Below the pieces are notes generated by a model. The model was not told where the DNA came from, made no database searches, and saw only the letters and a list, made by a program, of their open reading frames with translations. Below are positions 16,813 to 25,786 of a DNA stretch of 64,000 nucleotides, piece after piece (the stretch's first letter is position 1; each line of letters begins with the position of its first letter). The stretch comes from Hymenobacter setariae. GTDB taxonomy: Bacteria; Bacteroidota; Bacteroidia; Cytophagales; Hymenobacteraceae. Location: assembly GCF_007713685.1 (NCBI RefSeq), contig NZ_VMRJ01000009.1:22956-86955 (forward strand), in the 5' to 3' direction. A program made the position numbers and the translations under genes.

Positions 16813-17973
16813 TTAAGAATTGTTGCCATTGCGGCCGAAGTAGCCCCCTACCCTCTCCCGGAGTGCCGTGCCGGCTCGGTGGCCAGCTTGCTCGCCCCGC
16901 GTCATATTGCCGAAGCCAGCTCCACCCGCCATTCCTTGCCCCATACCAATTGCACCGCCCATGCCTGTTGCCGCGCCCGATACACCAGCAGCACCAGCTC
17001 GGCCAGCAACCCCGGCAGCAGCTCCAGCGCCAGCAGCTGCACCCGTCGCCGCGCCAATGAAGGCACTGGACATTTGGCTTGCACCACTAGCGGCAATGAG
17101 CATTTCCGTAATCTTCGGAATCAGCGCGTAGCCCACAATGGCAATGCAGAGGAAGACCAGGTAGCCGAAATCGGCTGAATCAACCCCCGCGTTAGCGTTC
17201 AGCCGGTCTACATCCGATTGAAGCATCTGCACTTGGAAAGTGGCCATCATAGCCCCAAACACATTGGCTACCGGTACCCAAAGCGAAATCGTAATGAAGT
17301 TGCCCAGCCATTTGGTGATGCCGCCGCCGAAGCCCGGAAAAATGGCTATGCCGAACGTGAGCGGCCCGAGCACCGAGAGCACGATTAGCAGAAACGTGGA
17401 CATTACGCTAATCAGCAGGCGGGCCGCGACGTGGAACAGTTCGAGGGTGTTCTTCATCCACTCCCGGAAATTCTGGTTTACATCGTAGGCAATCTTATTG
17501 AAGGAAAGGCTCATCCGGTCCCCGATACCGCCCATACCGGTAGGTCCAGCCAAGTCCTTCAGTTTTTGCTCGTAAGCATCGTTGGTAGCGAAATCCTTAT
17601 TTTCTGGTTTGCTGTCTAGGATGCGCTTTTTCTCCGTTTGCAGCCGGTCAATTTCAGCGGACTTGTCCATCCGTATCGAGTCGGTGCTATGCGATATTGC
17701 CCCCGTCATGCCGCGCAGGCCTTGGCACAGTTGAGGGAAAAGCAGGATGCAGAGCCCAATGAGGAACGGCCGCAGCAGCGGATACACGTCGATGGCTTCC
17801 GACCGGGCAATATGGCCCCACACTTTGGAGCTGATATAGATTAATGCCCCTACTCCCCCAATGGCCCGTCCCAAGGTGGTAAACTGCGATACGAGCGGCA
17901 TCATGTTGTCGTAGAGCTGACTTAGCATCACCTCTAGCGCATCCATTTGCGCGACGACGGTATTGATATCCAT
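16813..17973 (-). CDS. traJ: Conjugative transfer protein TraJ (VirB6-like)
   Basis: A 386-residue polytopic inner-membrane protein. Hydrophobic segments are visible near 35-50, 85-110, 180-210, 225-245 and 265-285. The sequence GKGINLY-type linkers are absent, but the N-terminal VSQFTTLGRAIGGVGALIYISSKVW region is typical of TraJ of Bacteroidetes conjugative elements. A glycine/alanine-rich tail (~305-365) is low complexity. TraJ forms part of the inner-membrane channel. Gene order traI-traJ-traK is kept. Confidence 0.88.
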   Translation of the reverse strand: MDINTVVAQMDALEVMLSQLYDNMMPLVSQFTTLGRAIGGVGALIYISSKVWGHIARSEAIDVYPLLRPFLIGLCILLFPQLCQGLRGMTGAISHSTDSIRMDKSAEIDRLQTEKKRILDSKPENKDFATNDAYEQKLKDLAGPTGMGGIGDRMSLSFNKIAYDVNQNFREWMKNTLELFHVAARLLISVMSTFLLIVLSVLGPLTFGIAIFPGFGGGITKWLGNFITISLWVPVANVFGAMMATFQVQMLQSDVDRLNANAGVDSADFGYLVFLCIAIVGYALIPKITEMLIAASGASQMSSAFIGAATGAAAGAGAAAGVAGRAGAAGVSGAATGMGGAIGMGQGMAGGAGFGNMTRGEQAGHRAGTALRERVGGYFGRNGNNS

Positions 17974-18018
17974 AAGAAAGGAAGGCTGGTGGGTGGAAAA
18001 GGAAGAGCGTAGGTTGAC

Positions 18019-18666
18019 CTAGCGGCTTCCCATTAGGGAAAGCACAGAGGCGCGGTCCTGGGCAGTTTGAGCTTGCATCCGAGCAATTGCCCGGCATTTC
18101 GACGTGTAGTAGTTCATCAGGTCATGCTGGCTGCCGATTTTGTCAGCTATGTTGTTGATGAACTCAATGCGTTCTGGGTCCGTCATCTTCGCCTTGCCGG
18201 CGCTGAGTACGCCCACCAGTTCACTTAGCAGCCCGATATTTTCATTCAGAATGCCTTGGTAAATGGTGGTGGCCCCCGAGAGCTGGGCAGTCGATAACCC
18301 TTTGGTGCGTAGCTCAGGCAGGACGCTTGAATAAAGGCCAATCATGCCGGTTTGGTGGTCGTAGATTTCCTGAACCCGCCGATACGTCCGCACCCCAGAA
18401 CTGATTTGGAGTAGGCTGCTATACCACTGGTCATGCAGTTGTTGGGTCTGGTCAATAACGCCTTTAATCTGGCCGCTAACTGCCGTCATATCCCCCGCGA
18501 GGGCTTTGCCTTGCGCTAGCAAAGTGCCCGAAACGGTTTGGTGAGTAATCTGCTTGCGCGAAATCTGCTCCGAAATAGGAGCAGAGATAACGGCCGGGTA
18601 CTGGGCGTGGGCGCGATGGGCACCGAGCACGAGCACCAAAGCGCTGAGCTTGGGAAGGGATTTCAT
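18019..18666 (-). CDS. TraI-like periplasmic conjugation protein, second tandem copy
   Basis: A 215-residue protein with a signal peptide (MKSLPKLSALVLVLGAHRAHA). The mature part is helical and resembles the DUF4141/TraI family, VirB5-like proteins required for conjugation. It is a paralogue of the neighbouring upstream gene. Both share W-Y-x-x-L-L-x-x-S-S-x-V-R-x-Y-R-R-V near the middle, K-M-T-D-x-E-R and L-x-N-Y-Y-T-S near the end. It lies 45 nt upstream of traJ and 33 nt downstream of its paralogue. The two may form a hetero-oligomer. Confidence 0.7.
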   Translation of the reverse strand: MKSLPKLSALVLVLGAHRAHAQYPAVISAPISEQISRKQITHQTVSGTLLAQGKALAGDMTAVSGQIKGVIDQTQQLHDQWYSSLLQISSGVRTYRRVQEIYDHQTGMIGLYSSVLPELRTKGLSTAQLSGATTIYQGILNENIGLLSELVGVLSAGKAKMTDPERIEFINNIADKIGSQHDLMNYYTSKCRAIARMQAQTAQDRASVLSLMGSR

Positions 18667-18699
18667 AACCGCGATGCGTTAGGTGGTGAGGCCCCTACC

Positions 18700-19350
18700 C
18701 TATCGGGCAGATGACATGAAGGAGCGCAGGGATTGCAGGTCCTGCGCGTTTTCTTTGGCCGTTCGCATCATCATCAGATTGCGCGAGGTGTAGTAGTTGA
18801 GCAAGCCGGCCTGGTCGGTAATCTTCTTGTCCAGCTGGTCGATGAAGCGCATGCGTTCGGCATCCGTCATTTTGAGCATGGCCGGGCTTACAATCGTTTG
18901 CAGGTCTGAAATCGTGGTAGAGCTTTCGGCCAGCATCTTGCCATAAATGGTTGTCATATCCGACAACTGCGTGGGCGTGATGTAGGGCGACTGGCGCAGC
19001 ACCTCGATAGCGGACGAGTATTGCGAGATGATTTGCGTCTGCTTCTCGAAGATGTTGCGAACACGCCTGTAGTCGCGCACGGCCGAGCTGACTGATAGCA
19101 GACCATCGTACCAGGTTTTGGCCATAAGCATATTCTTCTCCGAGAACATCTTGGTCAGTTCCTGCTCCTTTACTCCCGAAGCGACTAGCTTATTTGCCGC
19201 CGACGAAAGCACTTTCATCGTGTTTTGCAGGCCGGTTTGCACCCCTCCTTGTACTTCCAGTACCGGGGCAGTTACCACGAGCTGAGCTGAGGCCCGCAAG
19301 GCAGTGAAGCCGAACAGCGATAAGCTTAAGATTCCAACTTTCAGGTTCAT
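18700..19350 (-). CDS. TraI-like periplasmic conjugation protein, first tandem copy
   Basis: A 216-residue protein with a signal peptide (MNLKVGILSLSLFGFTALRASA) and a helical mature region with long heptad-like stretches. It belongs with the DUF4141/TraI-type proteins encoded between TraG and TraJ. Compared with the next gene it keeps WYDGLLSVSSAVRDYRRV, MLKMTDAERMRFIDQLDKK and LLNYYTSRN at equivalent positions, so the pair arose by tandem duplication. CTnDOT has a single traI at this position. Confidence 0.72.
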   Translation of the reverse strand: MNLKVGILSLSLFGFTALRASAQLVVTAPVLEVQGGVQTGLQNTMKVLSSAANKLVASGVKEQELTKMFSEKNMLMAKTWYDGLLSVSSAVRDYRRVRNIFEKQTQIISQYSSAIEVLRQSPYITPTQLSDMTTIYGKMLAESSTTISDLQTIVSPAMLKMTDAERMRFIDQLDKKITDQAGLLNYYTSRNLMMMRTAKENAQDLQSLRSFMSSAR

Positions 19351-19392
19351 AATAATGGAAAAGGAAGGTGGAAAGAGAGAGAGAGGAAACCG

Positions 19393-19950
19393 CTACCGTT
19401 GGTCGCGGGTGTAGGGGTGCTCCAGGTACATCATGTGCCGCTCAGCGCCCAGGCGGACGTGCTGCATCCCGTCCCACGCCATTTGCAGCTGAGGCAATGC
19501 TTTGTCGGAAGTCGGGGCAGGGTTATCCTGAGTAAGTGGGATAATCGTCTTGGCCACCGTCTCACATTCGCCCGCAAAGCCATCCCACTGTTTGGCATCT
19601 TCGGGCTTCACTTTTTTCATGCCCCTCGACTTGGCCACCATGCGCAGCACGGCGCGGTAGTTCTTCCAAATACCGTCGGCCAGCGGGTGAGCTTTGATAC
19701 CTGAGCTTAGTTCACTACCATACCAAGCTCCGACCGCCTGCGTGTAGGCCCGTGCCGCCGTAGCGTCAGCCGGAGCACCGCCAGGAAGCGCTGAAAGGCT
19801 ATCGGCAAAAGCAGTTGCTGCCGATACTTCAGGCAGCGCTGCGACCGTTGCAGCCGGCGCACCAGCCGCAGCCCCAGGGGCTGATGAATCAGAACCACCG
19901 CAGCCAGACAAGGCCAGTAGCATTCCCGCTGAAAGCAAGGTAGTTTTCAT
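19393..19950 (-). CDS. Lipoprotein in the traH position of the tra operon
   Basis: A 185-residue protein. The start ATG 19950 is chosen because it gives a lipoprotein signal peptide with lipobox LSGC (MKTTLLSAGMLLALSGCGGS) and is preceded by GAACAAAAGGGGAAAA, which holds a purine-rich stretch. The mature protein begins with a low-complexity Ala/Gly linker and then a helical domain (FADSLSALPGGAPADATAARAYTQAVGAWYG). It lies between traG (overlap-free, 25 nt) and the TraI-like pair. Function unknown: it could be a structural lipoprotein of the mating channel or an entry-exclusion factor. Confidence 0.6.
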   Translation of the reverse strand: MKTTLLSAGMLLALSGCGGSDSSAPGAAAGAPAATVAALPEVSAATAFADSLSALPGGAPADATAARAYTQAVGAWYGSELSSGIKAHPLADGIWKNYRAVLRMVAKSRGMKKVKPEDAKQWDGFAGECETVAKTIIPLTQDNPAPTSDKALPQLQMAWDGMQHVRLGAERHMMYLEHPYTRDQR

Positions 19951-19975
19951 AGTTTTCCCCTTTTGTTCAAATTGG

Positions 19976-22465
19976 TTACTTGCCTTCTCGCAGTTCAGCG
20001 GCCACCAGCTTGATAGCCGTGGGCATGTCGCCGGTCTTCTCAAACTTGTCGAACAGGCGCATCTTCTCCGATTCCTCGGTAGTGTAGGTGATGTATTCCT
20101 CCTTGGAAACCTCAATGGAATACACCTTGGAAACCACCCCACCCAGCGAAATAAATACCTCGGTGTAGCGGCCCCGCTCGGGCTTGTTGTCGCGGTTGAT
20201 GGAGAGGATGAGGGCCTTCTCCTTTTCGGTCAGGGAGAGAAGACTTTGTATCTGGTCGAACTTCAAAATGAATTTGCGCTGGTCGAGCAGAATCTTCGTG
20301 TCGGAGTTGTTGATGATGGCATCTTTAACAATCTCATTGCCAATGATGTCATCTATCTCCTGCGTTACCACAATGGCTTCGCCGAAGAACTTCCGCACCG
20401 TCTTAAAGAGATACTTGATGTAGGCGGCCATCCCCGGCGTGGTGAGCGCTTTCCAGGCTTCCTCAATCAGAATCATCTTCCGTACCCCTTTGAGCTTGCG
20501 CATCTTGGAGATAAAGGTTTCCATGATGATGAGCGTCACCACCGGAAACAAAATGGGATGGTCTTTGATATTGTCCAGCTCGAAAACGATGAAGGGTGAC
20601 TGCACCAAATCCAGTTCCTTGGGCGAGTTCAGCAGGTAATCGTACTCGCCGCCCCGGTAGTAGGGCTTCAGCACGTAGAGGAAATTATCAATGTCAAAAT
20701 CCTTCTCCCGCACCTTTTCGGCGAGCAGCAACTCCGAGTAAGGGCCTTTCACGAACTCGTAGAACGTGTTGAAGCTGGGCCGGATAGTCTCATCCTCTTC
20801 CAGCATCACATAGTACAGGCTCACTGCCGTGGACAGCGATACATACTCCGACTGGGACACGCTTTCATCGTCCTTTTTCCAGAGTGCCTGGAGCAGCGTC
20901 TTGATGGATTCCTTCTTTTCAACGTCTAGCTTTCCAGACACCAGAAAAGGGTTGAAGGCAATCGGGTTATCTTCCTCGTAGGTGAAATACACGCCGCCTT
21001 TCAGCTCGCAGAGGCCCTTGTAGGAGTTACCCGTATCGACCAGCAGGACGTGCGCCCCCTGCTCGTAATACTGCCGAACCATGTGGTTAGTGAAAAACGA
21101 CTTGCCCGAGCCCGAGGGGCCAAGGATGAATTTGTTACGGTTGAAGATGATTTGCTTCTTCATCGGCTCATCCGACAAATCGACCTGCACGGGCCGCCCG
21201 GAAAGGCGGTCGGAGAGCTTGATGCCCTTCGTAGCCCCGGTGCTGCGGTAGTTGGTTTCGGAGGCCCAGAAGCACACCGACTGCTCGATGAACGTGTAGA
21301 AGGTTTCTTCGCTCGGGAAGTCGCCGGCATTACCCGGCACCCCACCCCAGTACAGCGCCGCAATGTCCACGGTGTTTTGCCGGGGCTTGCAGTTCATAGT
21401 GTTGAAGGCGGCGTTTACCAGCTTGCGTACTTCGGTCAGCTCATCTTCGCTTTCCGACCAGGTGAGCACGTTCACATGCACCCGCGCAGGCCGGCGCTTA
21501 TCGGCCACTGCCTCATTGAGGTACTGCTGGTAGAACTCGTGGTTGACCGAGTTCTGGCGCGAGTAAAGCGAGAGCGAGTTGAGGCGGTCCTTCTTCTGCT
21601 CGAAGGTTTTGAGCGTTTTCTGGGTGTTGTCCAGAAACACGTACTGGTTCAGGATATGGCTGGTGCCCAGCAGCAGCCCCAGGGGGGCCGCGAACGAAAT
21701 CGGGAAATCGGTGTACTCGGTGCTCAGTGGCTCGTAGCGGATATCCGATTCCACGCCCAGCGGCAAATCATCGAGGTTGGCCACCGAGAACATATTGCAG
21801 AACTGCTGGCCGACCTTCAACCCGTTGGTTAAGTCCAGGTCCACCTGCTGCGCTTGGTCGGAGAGGTTCAGGGCGAAGTACTTTTCCAGCAGTCCGGATT
21901 TCTCCGGCGTGCCGGCCAGCTCGTCGGAGGTGAGCCGGTGGGACTTGATGTAAGGCGCGTTGGTGGGGCCGACGCTTTCCAGCGTCCGCAAGAACTGGCC
22001 CACGTTGTCGAAGAAGGCTTCCATTACCTTCTTGTCGAGCATATCCTTCGGCACGATGTTGCGCCGGGCCAGCAGGCCCGACGAGCTGCCCCAGTCGGGC
22101 CGCTCCGACGACATCTTGGTGATGTAGAGGTAGCAGAAGTGGTTGAGGAAGGGCCGCTCGAAGAAATGGCGCTCGTAGGCCGACGAGAGCAGCGTTCTGT
22201 CCGTCTCGAAGCCGGGAGCATACTTGTCTTCGACAAACCAGTCCTGCTTATGCACCGCGCAATGGTCGGGCAGTAGCCGCACCGCTTTGACGAAGGCCTG
22301 TTGCAACTGGGCGTAGTCTTCCCGCGAGAGCGTGAAAATCTCGGGTAGCTCCAAGCGGAACGCCACCGTTACATCGGCGTTCTTGGAGATGAGACAGTCC
22401 TTCTCAATCTTGTAAATCGGCTGCTTCGATTCGAGCGAGGCGGAGGCGAGAATTTTGCTGCTCAT
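19976..22465 (-). CDS. traG: Conjugation ATPase TraG (VirB4 family)
   Basis: An 829-residue VirB4-type ATPase that powers assembly of the mating channel at the inner membrane. Seen directly: Walker A GPSGSGKS near residue 450, Walker B RKMILIEEAWKAL near 668, and TQEIDD with further conserved C-terminal motifs around 700-720. The N-terminal CagE/TrbE-like region occupies about 1-400. I chose ATG 22465 (MSSKILASASLESKQPIYKI) because the longer frame begins with a GTG inside the short gap after traF. Length and order (TraE-TraF-TraG) match the Bacteroidetes family. Confidence 0.93.
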   Translation of the reverse strand: MSSKILASASLESKQPIYKIEKDCLISKNADVTVAFRLELPEIFTLSREDYAQLQQAFVKAVRLLPDHCAVHKQDWFVEDKYAPGFETDRTLLSSAYERHFFERPFLNHFCYLYITKMSSERPDWGSSSGLLARRNIVPKDMLDKKVMEAFFDNVGQFLRTLESVGPTNAPYIKSHRLTSDELAGTPEKSGLLEKYFALNLSDQAQQVDLDLTNGLKVGQQFCNMFSVANLDDLPLGVESDIRYEPLSTEYTDFPISFAAPLGLLLGTSHILNQYVFLDNTQKTLKTFEQKKDRLNSLSLYSRQNSVNHEFYQQYLNEAVADKRRPARVHVNVLTWSESEDELTEVRKLVNAAFNTMNCKPRQNTVDIAALYWGGVPGNAGDFPSEETFYTFIEQSVCFWASETNYRSTGATKGIKLSDRLSGRPVQVDLSDEPMKKQIIFNRNKFILGPSGSGKSFFTNHMVRQYYEQGAHVLLVDTGNSYKGLCELKGGVYFTYEEDNPIAFNPFLVSGKLDVEKKESIKTLLQALWKKDDESVSQSEYVSLSTAVSLYYVMLEEDETIRPSFNTFYEFVKGPYSELLLAEKVREKDFDIDNFLYVLKPYYRGGEYDYLLNSPKELDLVQSPFIVFELDNIKDHPILFPVVTLIIMETFISKMRKLKGVRKMILIEEAWKALTTPGMAAYIKYLFKTVRKFFGEAIVVTQEIDDIIGNEIVKDAIINNSDTKILLDQRKFILKFDQIQSLLSLTEKEKALILSINRDNKPERGRYTEVFISLGGVVSKVYSIEVSKEEYITYTTEESEKMRLFDKFEKTGDMPTAIKLVAAELREGK

Positions 22466-22497
22466 AATCGGAAAGGGAAGCCGAGGCCCAGGCACTG

Positions 22498-22827
22498 CTA
22501 GCGCCTGGGCCGGTCCTCATTTAGGTTTTGGAATAACCGGCTCTGCCGATTGGTAATGAGCTTCGGCGCGGAGCGCCGGGCATTGGCTTTCATCAAGCCA
22601 TGCTCCCCATACTTCGTGTTGAGCGCGAACACGCCCGCCCACATACCCCCGCCGAGTACCAGCGTGATAATGACCGAAAACAGCAGGGGCGTACCCACCA
22701 GGTACATCGTCACGAAGGCGACGAACACCAGGCCGATACCAGCCACCAGGTAGTAGACGTTGCCCCCAATCAAGCCCTGAAATTCCCACGGCTTGTTGAT
22801 ACCTCGGTTGAGGTTATAGCCAGGCAT
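22498..22827 (-). CDS. traF: Conjugative transfer protein TraF (DUF4133)
   Basis: A 109-residue protein starting PGYNLNRGINKPWEFQGLIGG, the hallmark N-terminus of DUF4133/TraF. Two transmembrane helices follow (about 27-46 and 48-68). It is a small VirB3-like inner-membrane component. It is encoded 12 nt after traE and 32 nt before traG. Confidence 0.92.
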   Translation of the reverse strand: MPGYNLNRGINKPWEFQGLIGGNVYYLVAGIGLVFVAFVTMYLVGTPLLFSVIITLVLGGGMWAGVFALNTKYGEHGLMKANARRSAPKLITNRQSRLFQNLNEDRPRR

Positions 22828-22839
22828 CGGAGCGCTGGC

Positions 22840-23157
22840 TTACAGGAAGAAGGAACGGACAACCGTTGCCACCAGCACCAGGAAAATCATGGAGCCGAAC
22901 CACGACACCGCCGTCTTCTGGGTGTCCTGGTCGCCCGCGTTCCACTTGCTGTAGACCTTGATGGCCCCAATCAGCCCAAGCACCGCGCCGATGGCGTACA
23001 TGAGCTTGGTGAGGGGGTCGAAGTAGTTGGTGACCTGCGTAGTGGCATCCTGGATGCCCGCCGTGCCCCCGGAAGCACCACCCTGCGCGTAGAGGACCTG
23101 GGAGCAGAGCATCAGACCAAGTATGGCTACCGACGAAAGAATTTGCTTCTTATTCAT
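22840..23157 (-). CDS. traE: Conjugative transfer protein TraE (DUF4134)
   Basis: A 105-residue protein with a signal peptide-like N-terminus (MNKKQILSSVAILGLMLCSQVLYA) and two further hydrophobic helices (MYAIGAVLGLIGAIKVY and WFGSMIFLVLVATVVRSFFL). This is the DUF4134/TraE family, the VirB2-like pilin candidate of Bacteroidetes conjugation systems. It is the first of the closely spaced TraE-F-G set. Confidence 0.92.
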   Translation of the reverse strand: MNKKQILSSVAILGLMLCSQVLYAQGGASGGTAGIQDATTQVTNYFDPLTKLMYAIGAVLGLIGAIKVYSKWNAGDQDTQKTAVSWFGSMIFLVLVATVVRSFFL

Positions 23158-23222
23158 TTTGGGTGATTAAAGGAAGGATAATGGGAAATAGATAGTCAAA
23201 CAGGGATAGGTAAAGCAAATAA

Positions 23223-24137
23223 TTACTCGGTTTCGGGGCCGAATAAATCGGCTAATTCATCCGTATTAGTGGAGGTAAACTGAGCTAACTGGTCAGCCAG
23301 ACTGGTGCCTACCAGGGCGACAGGGGTTGCAGGCTTCTCGCCTGCCTGGACCTGGGAAATGTAGGCGGCAACCGAATCTGCCTCATACAAATCCTCCTCT
23401 TCCAGCGTAGCCACGTCCGAAGGCGAAGCTACTGGCTCGTTGAAGTCAGCTAATGGCTCATAGCTGGTCGCAACAGCAGGTTGATACTCAATTGTGTCTT
23501 CTACGTGAAGCGCTTCAACATGGGGGTGTTTATTTTCAATATTTGCCCCTTCCGAATTGGTTTCTTCAATAACAACTGCCGAGGTATTCTCTTCTCCTTC
23601 AGCGGAGCCATCGGCCAAGTGTTCTGGCTGCGCGGCATGAGCCTTTTTGCGAATAATTGCCGCCAGGGCCTCGTTGGGCTGGTCGGCCTGCTCCTCCCGG
23701 TCGGCATCCATCGCAACGGCCTCATCCGTTGCCCCCGCCACCGAAGAGGCCGCGTCCATCGGTCCTTCGTCGTCGGTGCTATCGTCGCGGCCCGTAGCCG
23801 TGGCGGTTGAGCTGGGAAGCTCCCCCCCTACTACCGCCGCCGAGGCTTCGGGCAGGTTTTCCGCCGCCCCATCTTCGGGCGCTTCCACTTCCGCCGTCGC
23901 AGCTTCCGTCGCCGTGGGCGCAGTAGCGAAAGCCGACTTGGCGCGGACCAGCGAGGGTGGGCCAGCGGCCGACGCGGTGGCACCCGCGCCGGCTAGTTGG
24001 GGGACAGCCAATTTTCTGCCTTTCAGCAAGGCAGCCAGGTCATCCCGGTAGTACAGGAAGCCCACTACGACATAGTAGATTACGAGCAGGACCAGTACAA
24101 ACACAAAGAATTGGACCCAGGTATATTGGCTAAGCAT
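23223..24137 (-). CDS. Membrane-anchored acidic protein of the tra operon
   Basis: A 304-residue protein. I chose ATG 24137 (MLSQYTWVQFFVFVLVLLVIYY), which begins directly with a transmembrane helix at 8-30. The remaining ~270 residues are cytoplasmic, Ala/Glu/Asp-rich and low complexity, with almost no aromatic core and probable disorder. It sits between the TraB-like gene and traE, the position of TraC/TraD in CTnDOT-type operons, but I cannot show homology. It may be a tether for partner proteins. Confidence 0.6.
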   Translation of the reverse strand: MLSQYTWVQFFVFVLVLLVIYYVVVGFLYYRDDLAALLKGRKLAVPQLAGAGATASAAGPPSLVRAKSAFATAPTATEAATAEVEAPEDGAAENLPEASAAVVGGELPSSTATATGRDDSTDDEGPMDAASSVAGATDEAVAMDADREEQADQPNEALAAIIRKKAHAAQPEHLADGSAEGEENTSAVVIEETNSEGANIENKHPHVEALHVEDTIEYQPAVATSYEPLADFNEPVASPSDVATLEEEDLYEADSVAAYISQVQAGEKPATPVALVGTSLADQLAQFTSTNTDELADLFGPETE

Positions 24138-24159
24138 GTTTTGGTGGTGGTTAGGAAGA

Positions 24160-24900
24160 TTAAAGCCTTTTGCCAGTGCGCTGGCGTAGCTTCTTTTGCA
24201 GGGCTTTTTGCAGCTCTGCATCGTGGGCCGAAATGAATTGGGAGATGATATTGTGAACCATATCCGGGATGGAAGCCCCCCCTCCTACTACCGTACCGAG
24301 AAGCGATAGGTATTCCTGGTGAGACTCGGTAATGCGGACGACCCAGGTTTTCTTATCGGCCGACTTCTCAAAGAGAGAGGCTAGATTAAAACTCATCGGC
24401 TCTCCATCTGTGGCGGCTTCTACGGAAGCGGCGGCTTCAGGGGCAGATTTAGCCGAAGGTTCTTTTTCCGGGACGGTTTCCACTTTTGGGACAGAAGTAT
24501 CCTCAGTAGTGACAGTTGGCGCAGAAGTAACGACGAGCTTAGGCGCGGGAACTGGTTCAGCAGCAGGGGCCGGAGCAGTTTCCGGCGTGGGCTCAGACTC
24601 GGCGGCTGGCGCAGGTAAGGGCACCGGTACGGAAGTCGCCACAGGTTCGGCCACTACAGCAGCCGTGGGGGCAGGCGGAGGGGCCGACGCGACCGAAGCA
24701 AATTCTCCCTTTTGTTCAACTGTTGCCGTCGGCTCAACTGAACTGGCTACTGGTGCCGGGGCCGCTACCGGGGCAGCGGGGGCCGGAGGAGCCGAAGCCC
24801 CTCCCCCATCGATTAAATCATTGCTGGTGGCTGCTGCTTCCAGCATCTTTTGGAGGTCGGCGTCCTTTTCGGCCTGGCTCTTGGGTTTCGGTTTAGCCAT
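24160..24900 (-). CDS. TraB/DUF3408-like protein with a proline-alanine-rich linker
   Basis: A 246-residue protein. Residues ~30-160 form a Pro/Ala/Val low-complexity linker. The last ~80 residues (FNLASLFEKSADKKTWVVRITESHQEYLSLLGTVVGGGASIPDMVHNIISQFI) resemble the C-terminal fold of DUF3408-type Tra proteins, small RHH-like factors that accompany the ParA-like TraA. It is encoded 31 nt after the parA-like gene, in the same position as traB in related elements. RHH-type DNA binding here is inference. Confidence 0.55.
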   Translation of the reverse strand: MAKPKPKSQAEKDADLQKMLEAAATSNDLIDGGGASAPPAPAAPVAAPAPVASSVEPTATVEQKGEFASVASAPPPAPTAAVVAEPVATSVPVPLPAPAAESEPTPETAPAPAAEPVPAPKLVVTSAPTVTTEDTSVPKVETVPEKEPSAKSAPEAAASVEAATDGEPMSFNLASLFEKSADKKTWVVRITESHQEYLSLLGTVVGGGASIPDMVHNIISQFISAHDAELQKALQKKLRQRTGKRL

Positions 24901-24931
24901 TGGTGTTATTGGATTTTACGGAGTGAAAGAA

Positions 24932-25744
24932 TTACAGGGTATCGTCCGATGCTTCGGCCGCGCCGGCCTCATCGGTGCTCACGGGCACCTCGATTACTTT
25001 GCCCGAGGGAGTTACTTCGCCGGGGCCGAGTACAATGGAGAGCATTTCCATAATCAGCCGGCCGAGGCCCAGCTTATCCAACTCCCGCTCAGGCAGCGAG
25101 AACATGGTGGAGCGTTTCTCCTTGTAGCTAATCATCAACTCGACCTTGCTTTCCAGCAGCGGCAGGTTTTTATCCTTCAAAAGCTGCGCTGCTTTATCGT
25201 AGGTGGACTTTTTCTCCGATTTCACATAGCGATTCCAGAAAGCGTAGAACCCCAGCAGGTTCGACTCGTCGGGGTCCGGCTGCGCGGACTTTAAAAAGCC
25301 GCCCAAAATCTGCATGTAGCCCATCGTGGAAGCTATCGTGCCTAAATCCGCTTCCATTGGGAGGAAGATGTACTGCACCATCCTGAGCAATTCTGGCAGA
25401 CCCACGATGTTGACGGTACCCGGCGTATCCACCAGGATAAAATCAAAGCCCTGCTGTTCAAGCTTGTCGATGGAATCGACCGCTTTTTCCACACTGGAAA
25501 TAACGATGGGATACGGCTTGATATCCTGCTTGAGCAGACGCTTCTGAAATGCCGGGTCACTGGCCAGCATCTGCTTGTCTTTGGTCCGGTAGACGTTGAC
25601 CGTGTTCTGGGGATAGTCGCAGTCCACAATGGCAACTTTGTAGCCATATACATAGCAGAGCGCCGAGGCGACATGCACGCTGATGGTGGACTTGCCGGCC
25701 CCTCCTTTCTGGGTGGCGAAGGCAATCACTACTGGCTCTTTCAT
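24932..25744 (-). CDS. ParA/MinD-type ATPase (TraA-like), first gene of the tra operon
   Basis: A 270-residue ATPase. The deviant Walker A KGGAGKST at residues 12-19, Walker A' (VAIVDCDYPQNT) and Walker B (ILVDTPGT) identify a ParA-family protein. Such proteins segregate plasmids or position conjugation machinery. ATG 25744 is chosen over the upstream TTG/ATG frame to 25816 because the upstream part lies in the repeat array. No parB is adjacent. The region immediately upstream is the octad repeat array (25787-26336), a likely centromere or operator. The gene heads the minus-strand tra operon. Confidence 0.85.
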   Translation of the reverse strand: MKEPVVIAFATQKGGAGKSTISVHVASALCYVYGYKVAIVDCDYPQNTVNVYRTKDKQMLASDPAFQKRLLKQDIKPYPIVISSVEKAVDSIDKLEQQGFDFILVDTPGTVNIVGLPELLRMVQYIFLPMEADLGTIASTMGYMQILGGFLKSAQPDPDESNLLGFYAFWNRYVKSEKKSTYDKAAQLLKDKNLPLLESKVELMISYKEKRSTMFSLPERELDKLGLGRLIMEMLSIVLGPGEVTPSGKVIEVPVSTDEAGAAEASDDTL

Positions 25745-25786
25745 TGGTGCGGCGGTTGAGTTGTTGAGGATTAAAGTTGGGTGCAA

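Noticed and set aside
21050..21832. 260-codon plus-strand frame
   Set aside because: Antisense to TraG; low-complexity composition.
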